A stretch of 64,000 nt of DNA from Gymnorhina tibicen (taxonomy: Eukaryota; Chordata; Aves; Passeriformes; Artamidae): contig VXAZ01009368.1 in the NCBI GenBank assembly GCA_013399875.1, forward strand, positions 959,086 to 1,023,085, given 5' to 3'. Under the pieces are notes generated by a model. It searched no databases, was not told the DNA's origin, and saw only the letters and a program-made list of their open reading frames with translations. A program made the position numbers and the translations under genes. The number at the start of each line of letters is the position of its first letter. The stretch's first letter is position 1. This document shows positions 61,081 to 64,000 of this stretch, piece after piece.

Positions 61081-64000
61081 GTTAACACACACTTAATTGC
61101 CTTTTAATTTCCTACCGAGTTTTCAGGTGTATCCAGCAGTGCCACTTGCAGCGCCTTATGAAGGCCACTCTAGAAGAGACAGCTATGCTCATAAACACAC
61201 CACTTTTATTCTGCAATTGCCTTTACTTCTCTTTTTCTCCATTTTGCTAACTATGGCTCCAGCTATCTGCTGTGCTTGATTTGTGTTCTGGCATCCTCTC
61301 ACTGAACCACAATAATCAATTTTTCTCACTCAGATGAAGTGGCTACTTATCTAGCAGTCTTAAATGTGCTTATTCCAAATGGAAGCATCTGTTCTGATTC
61401 AGGCCCAGTGGTTCTGATTTATCAGAACTGTTCAGCTATCCTTACCTATACATTTTTATAAGCACATATATTAATCCAGTTCCTCCATTCTCCTCATGCC
61501 ATTTTCTTTCCAGCTGTTCAGCAGGTACAGGTACAACTTGAGCTTCTGGCACTCTTCTTGGACTGGATGTTCTTCCAGTTCACTAAACAAGCAGCACCTC
61601 TCTGCCAATCACTGCAAGGACAAGTCGCAGCAGGAAAAAGCCAGCTAAACGTGGTGGAAACCTGCAGACAGGACACACCATGGAGGGAAGAGGCCCTAAA
61701 TTTATTATACATGCTTAACATAGATACAAATAACTAATGAATTGGCATGTGATTGGACACAGCAGAACTTCCTCCTTTTCTCTGTCTCAATGTGTTTCTT
61801 ACATTTACCTTTATTAGAACTGGTTGATCTTTCTACAGTGGTCTGTTTCCATTTCAGAAAAGATGGAAATTTCATCAAAGACTAATTTTTGGGTAGGTTA
61901 AGTAATTATCTTCCTGAAGGTTCTCTAAATGTCTTTGTAGAAGATTAAGAACTGAATCAAAGATGTATTTAATTAAAAAATCTCCCGCGAAAATATTCAG
62001 TAAATGTCTTCTGTGAAGTTATTTGAGGGAAAACATTTCCTCAAACATTCAACCCTAATACAGACATCTTGGTTTTTATCTCTTATCCGTCTGTTCTTTT
62101 CTGCTGGTGAAAAGGAAAAAAATTATAGCGACTTTAAAATGTAGATTTCTCTTTAGCTGCTGAGTACTTCAGCTCATTAAATACTCAGAGGGATACATTC
62201 TCAGAAACATATTTTCATTTTAATGTTTCTCTTCTTTACCCTTTCTGTAATTGTTTCATTTGATAAACTGTGGCAGCCTATGGTATTCAAAGTCCAAGTC
62301 TTGCAGAAGAATCCTACAGTTGATGAATACTGGATGAAAACATGCAGTGCTAGAATATGCAGTTATTAAATTGGGTATGAAGAACCTGCCTGATCCAGCA
62401 AACTTTTGTGTTACAAGCTGAGACATATTTCAAAGGAGTTGTGTTGAAAATTGTACAGCTGAGCCCTTTTTACCTGCATAAAGTGACAGACTATCCATAA
62501 ATGTCACTTACTTAAAACTTTCTAGGACAACAGAAACAAGGAGATAAATCTAAAGTCACTGTAGCACTTATTTATTTACTACTTTTGCATTTAAGTGATA
62601 GAAATGAGAAGAAGGAAGGTAACATAGTCCTGGCGCTCTGCAATGAGAACCCTCCTGTCCATCTGAAGTCATATAGAAGTCAAAGAGTCTTGGCCCTTCG
62701 TTAAATTGGACCAGAATAAGAAAGGGATTGAATTAGTGCTTCATTGTTATTGAATCCCCAAAGGTTTACACTACAGTACATGTAAGGCACAGCTGGTTGC
62801 TTCTGTTAGTCAACAGTTAAGGAACATACACATTATGAAGCACAGTTCCCAATCCATTAGTAAGGCATAGGAATATGCAAAACCTTTATTTGAGTAAGAA
62901 AAACCCAGATGTTTAAGGACTTCACTCTTTTCCTTTTACAGCACGATTAACCTGTGTCTGCTAGGTCACATGGCACAGAGCTAAACAGAAACAGCACAGA
63001 ACAGGAACTGAGCCACTAAGGGCATGGTAACTTCAGAGGTACTGCATTTATGCAGTACTCTTCACACTGAGGCTGTGTTTCATTATGTTTTAATTTTTCT
63101 TCCACCTGGAGCAACACCAAACAAACACCTGAAAGACTGCACAGTTGGCCAGGGATGAAGCAGGGGTTTATGAAGGCTGTGCCTTTTCTCTGTCTGTACT
63201 GTGACCTTCATGGTGCTTTGGGGTAATGCTCTGGGTTTGCTTTTGCACAGGGTAATGATTCCAAATAAGCAGGGAGTATGAATCATAACCTTCATGCAAG
63301 TACAGTGTTCTCTGGGCTTAGAAGACATGCAGTAATGCAAATGGAGGCAGGAGATGGAAAAGCTCAAATATTTACTTTTTCAAATACTTTTTCTTCCTCT
63401 CCTAGTGTATCTCTGTCTTCACAGACAGTGCTATGACCCAGCATGGCAGTGCAGGGTTAAGGAAAGGACAGAAGATATGTAAAAGTGTCTGATCCACCAC
63501 ACATTACCAATGAGTTTTCTTCCCTCACCCAAAGGGAGAGAAAAACAAACCCATAAAAAATTATGCCAGATTCTGACACAAAAGATACCAGCTGTTTGGA
63601 AGAAGATTTGAAAAAAATAAGGGGCAAGACAAAAAAGTCATTGATGCATCTACCTACTTTAATTTTATTTTTCAAGCACTCTGCTAATTATTTTAGTAGA
63701 TGAACAAGTTTTTAACCCCCAAAAGAGGAGAATCCTACACAGGTTTCTTCCCCTTGATTCCTTTGTCTTCCAAATGCACATTTTATATCATTAGGCATAC
63801 TCTTTTCATTAGAACATATACAGAAACTAACACTGTCCAGAGATATTATCTTAATCCTGAGGTCAGCTCTGCCATGGTATTTCTTCAGGGCATATTTTCC
63901 TGCCTGCAATGCCACGCTAATATGGCTACCTGGTATGCTATGGCTGCATTAGGTTCAAAAGCTTGCTTTGTTTCTCTCTCAATGTCAGTTCGTGTCAGGA
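61081..64000. other. Unique non-coding DNA
   Basis: No gene or transposon recognised. Open frames stay under about 95 codons with no domains. Nothing that I see here is distinctive. Confidence 0.55.

Noticed and set aside
1..64000. CRISPR array, tRNA, rRNA or bacterial operon
   Set aside because: No regularly spaced repeats, cloverleaf patterns, ribosomal sequence or dense co-directional frames were seen. The DNA is vertebrate.

Overview
The window reads as non-coding nuclear DNA from a bird. Three things support this: CR1-type LINE fragments with the 8-bp ATTCTRTG-type tail seen in avian CR1s, ERV-L-type solo LTRs of families common in birds (probably Neoaves; species not determinable), and an AT-rich, CpG-poor background with short simple repeats. 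I found no convincing protein-coding exon, tRNA, rRNA, CRISPR array or bacterial/phage feature. The reading frames present are short, start anywhere, lack recognisable domains, or are antisense shadows of CR1 sequence. The window is best read as part of a gene desert or a very long intron.

Layout. 1-7735 is unique AT-rich sequence. A complete solo LTR (7741-8329) has a 5-bp target duplication. 8335-12692 is unique, with a trinucleotide repeat and a possible ancient repeat near 9660. A 5'-truncated, frameshifted CR1 lies at 12693-13458 (+). A reverse-oriented, internally deleted LTR of the 7741 family is at 15330-15634. Short CR1 3' ends are at 18607-18760 (+) and 43760-43916 (+), and a longer CR1 3' end is at 22840-23231 (-). 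A degraded LTR-like stretch is near 27040-27365 and a weaker minus-strand one at 51250-51735. A second complete solo LTR of another family occupies 59848-60506, also with a 5-bp duplication.

Between 31.3 and 49.5 kb, and again at 60.5-61.1 kb, several blocks are repeat-poor, of balanced composition and rich in homeodomain-, SOX-, PBX/HOX-, GATA- and Grainyhead-like motifs. They resemble conserved non-coding elements, i.e. candidate enhancers, but no alignment was available, so this is inference. The blocks are 31.3-31.8 kb (a CpG cluster), 31.99-33.31 kb, 40.8-42.26 kb, 47.6-47.76 kb, 48.86-49.48 kb and 60.53-61.08 kb.

I see no operon-like or otherwise novel gene system. The most useful leads are the candidate regulatory blocks, the two cleanly bounded solo LTRs, and a G-quadruplex/purine tract at 40.63-40.70 kb next to one of the candidate blocks.
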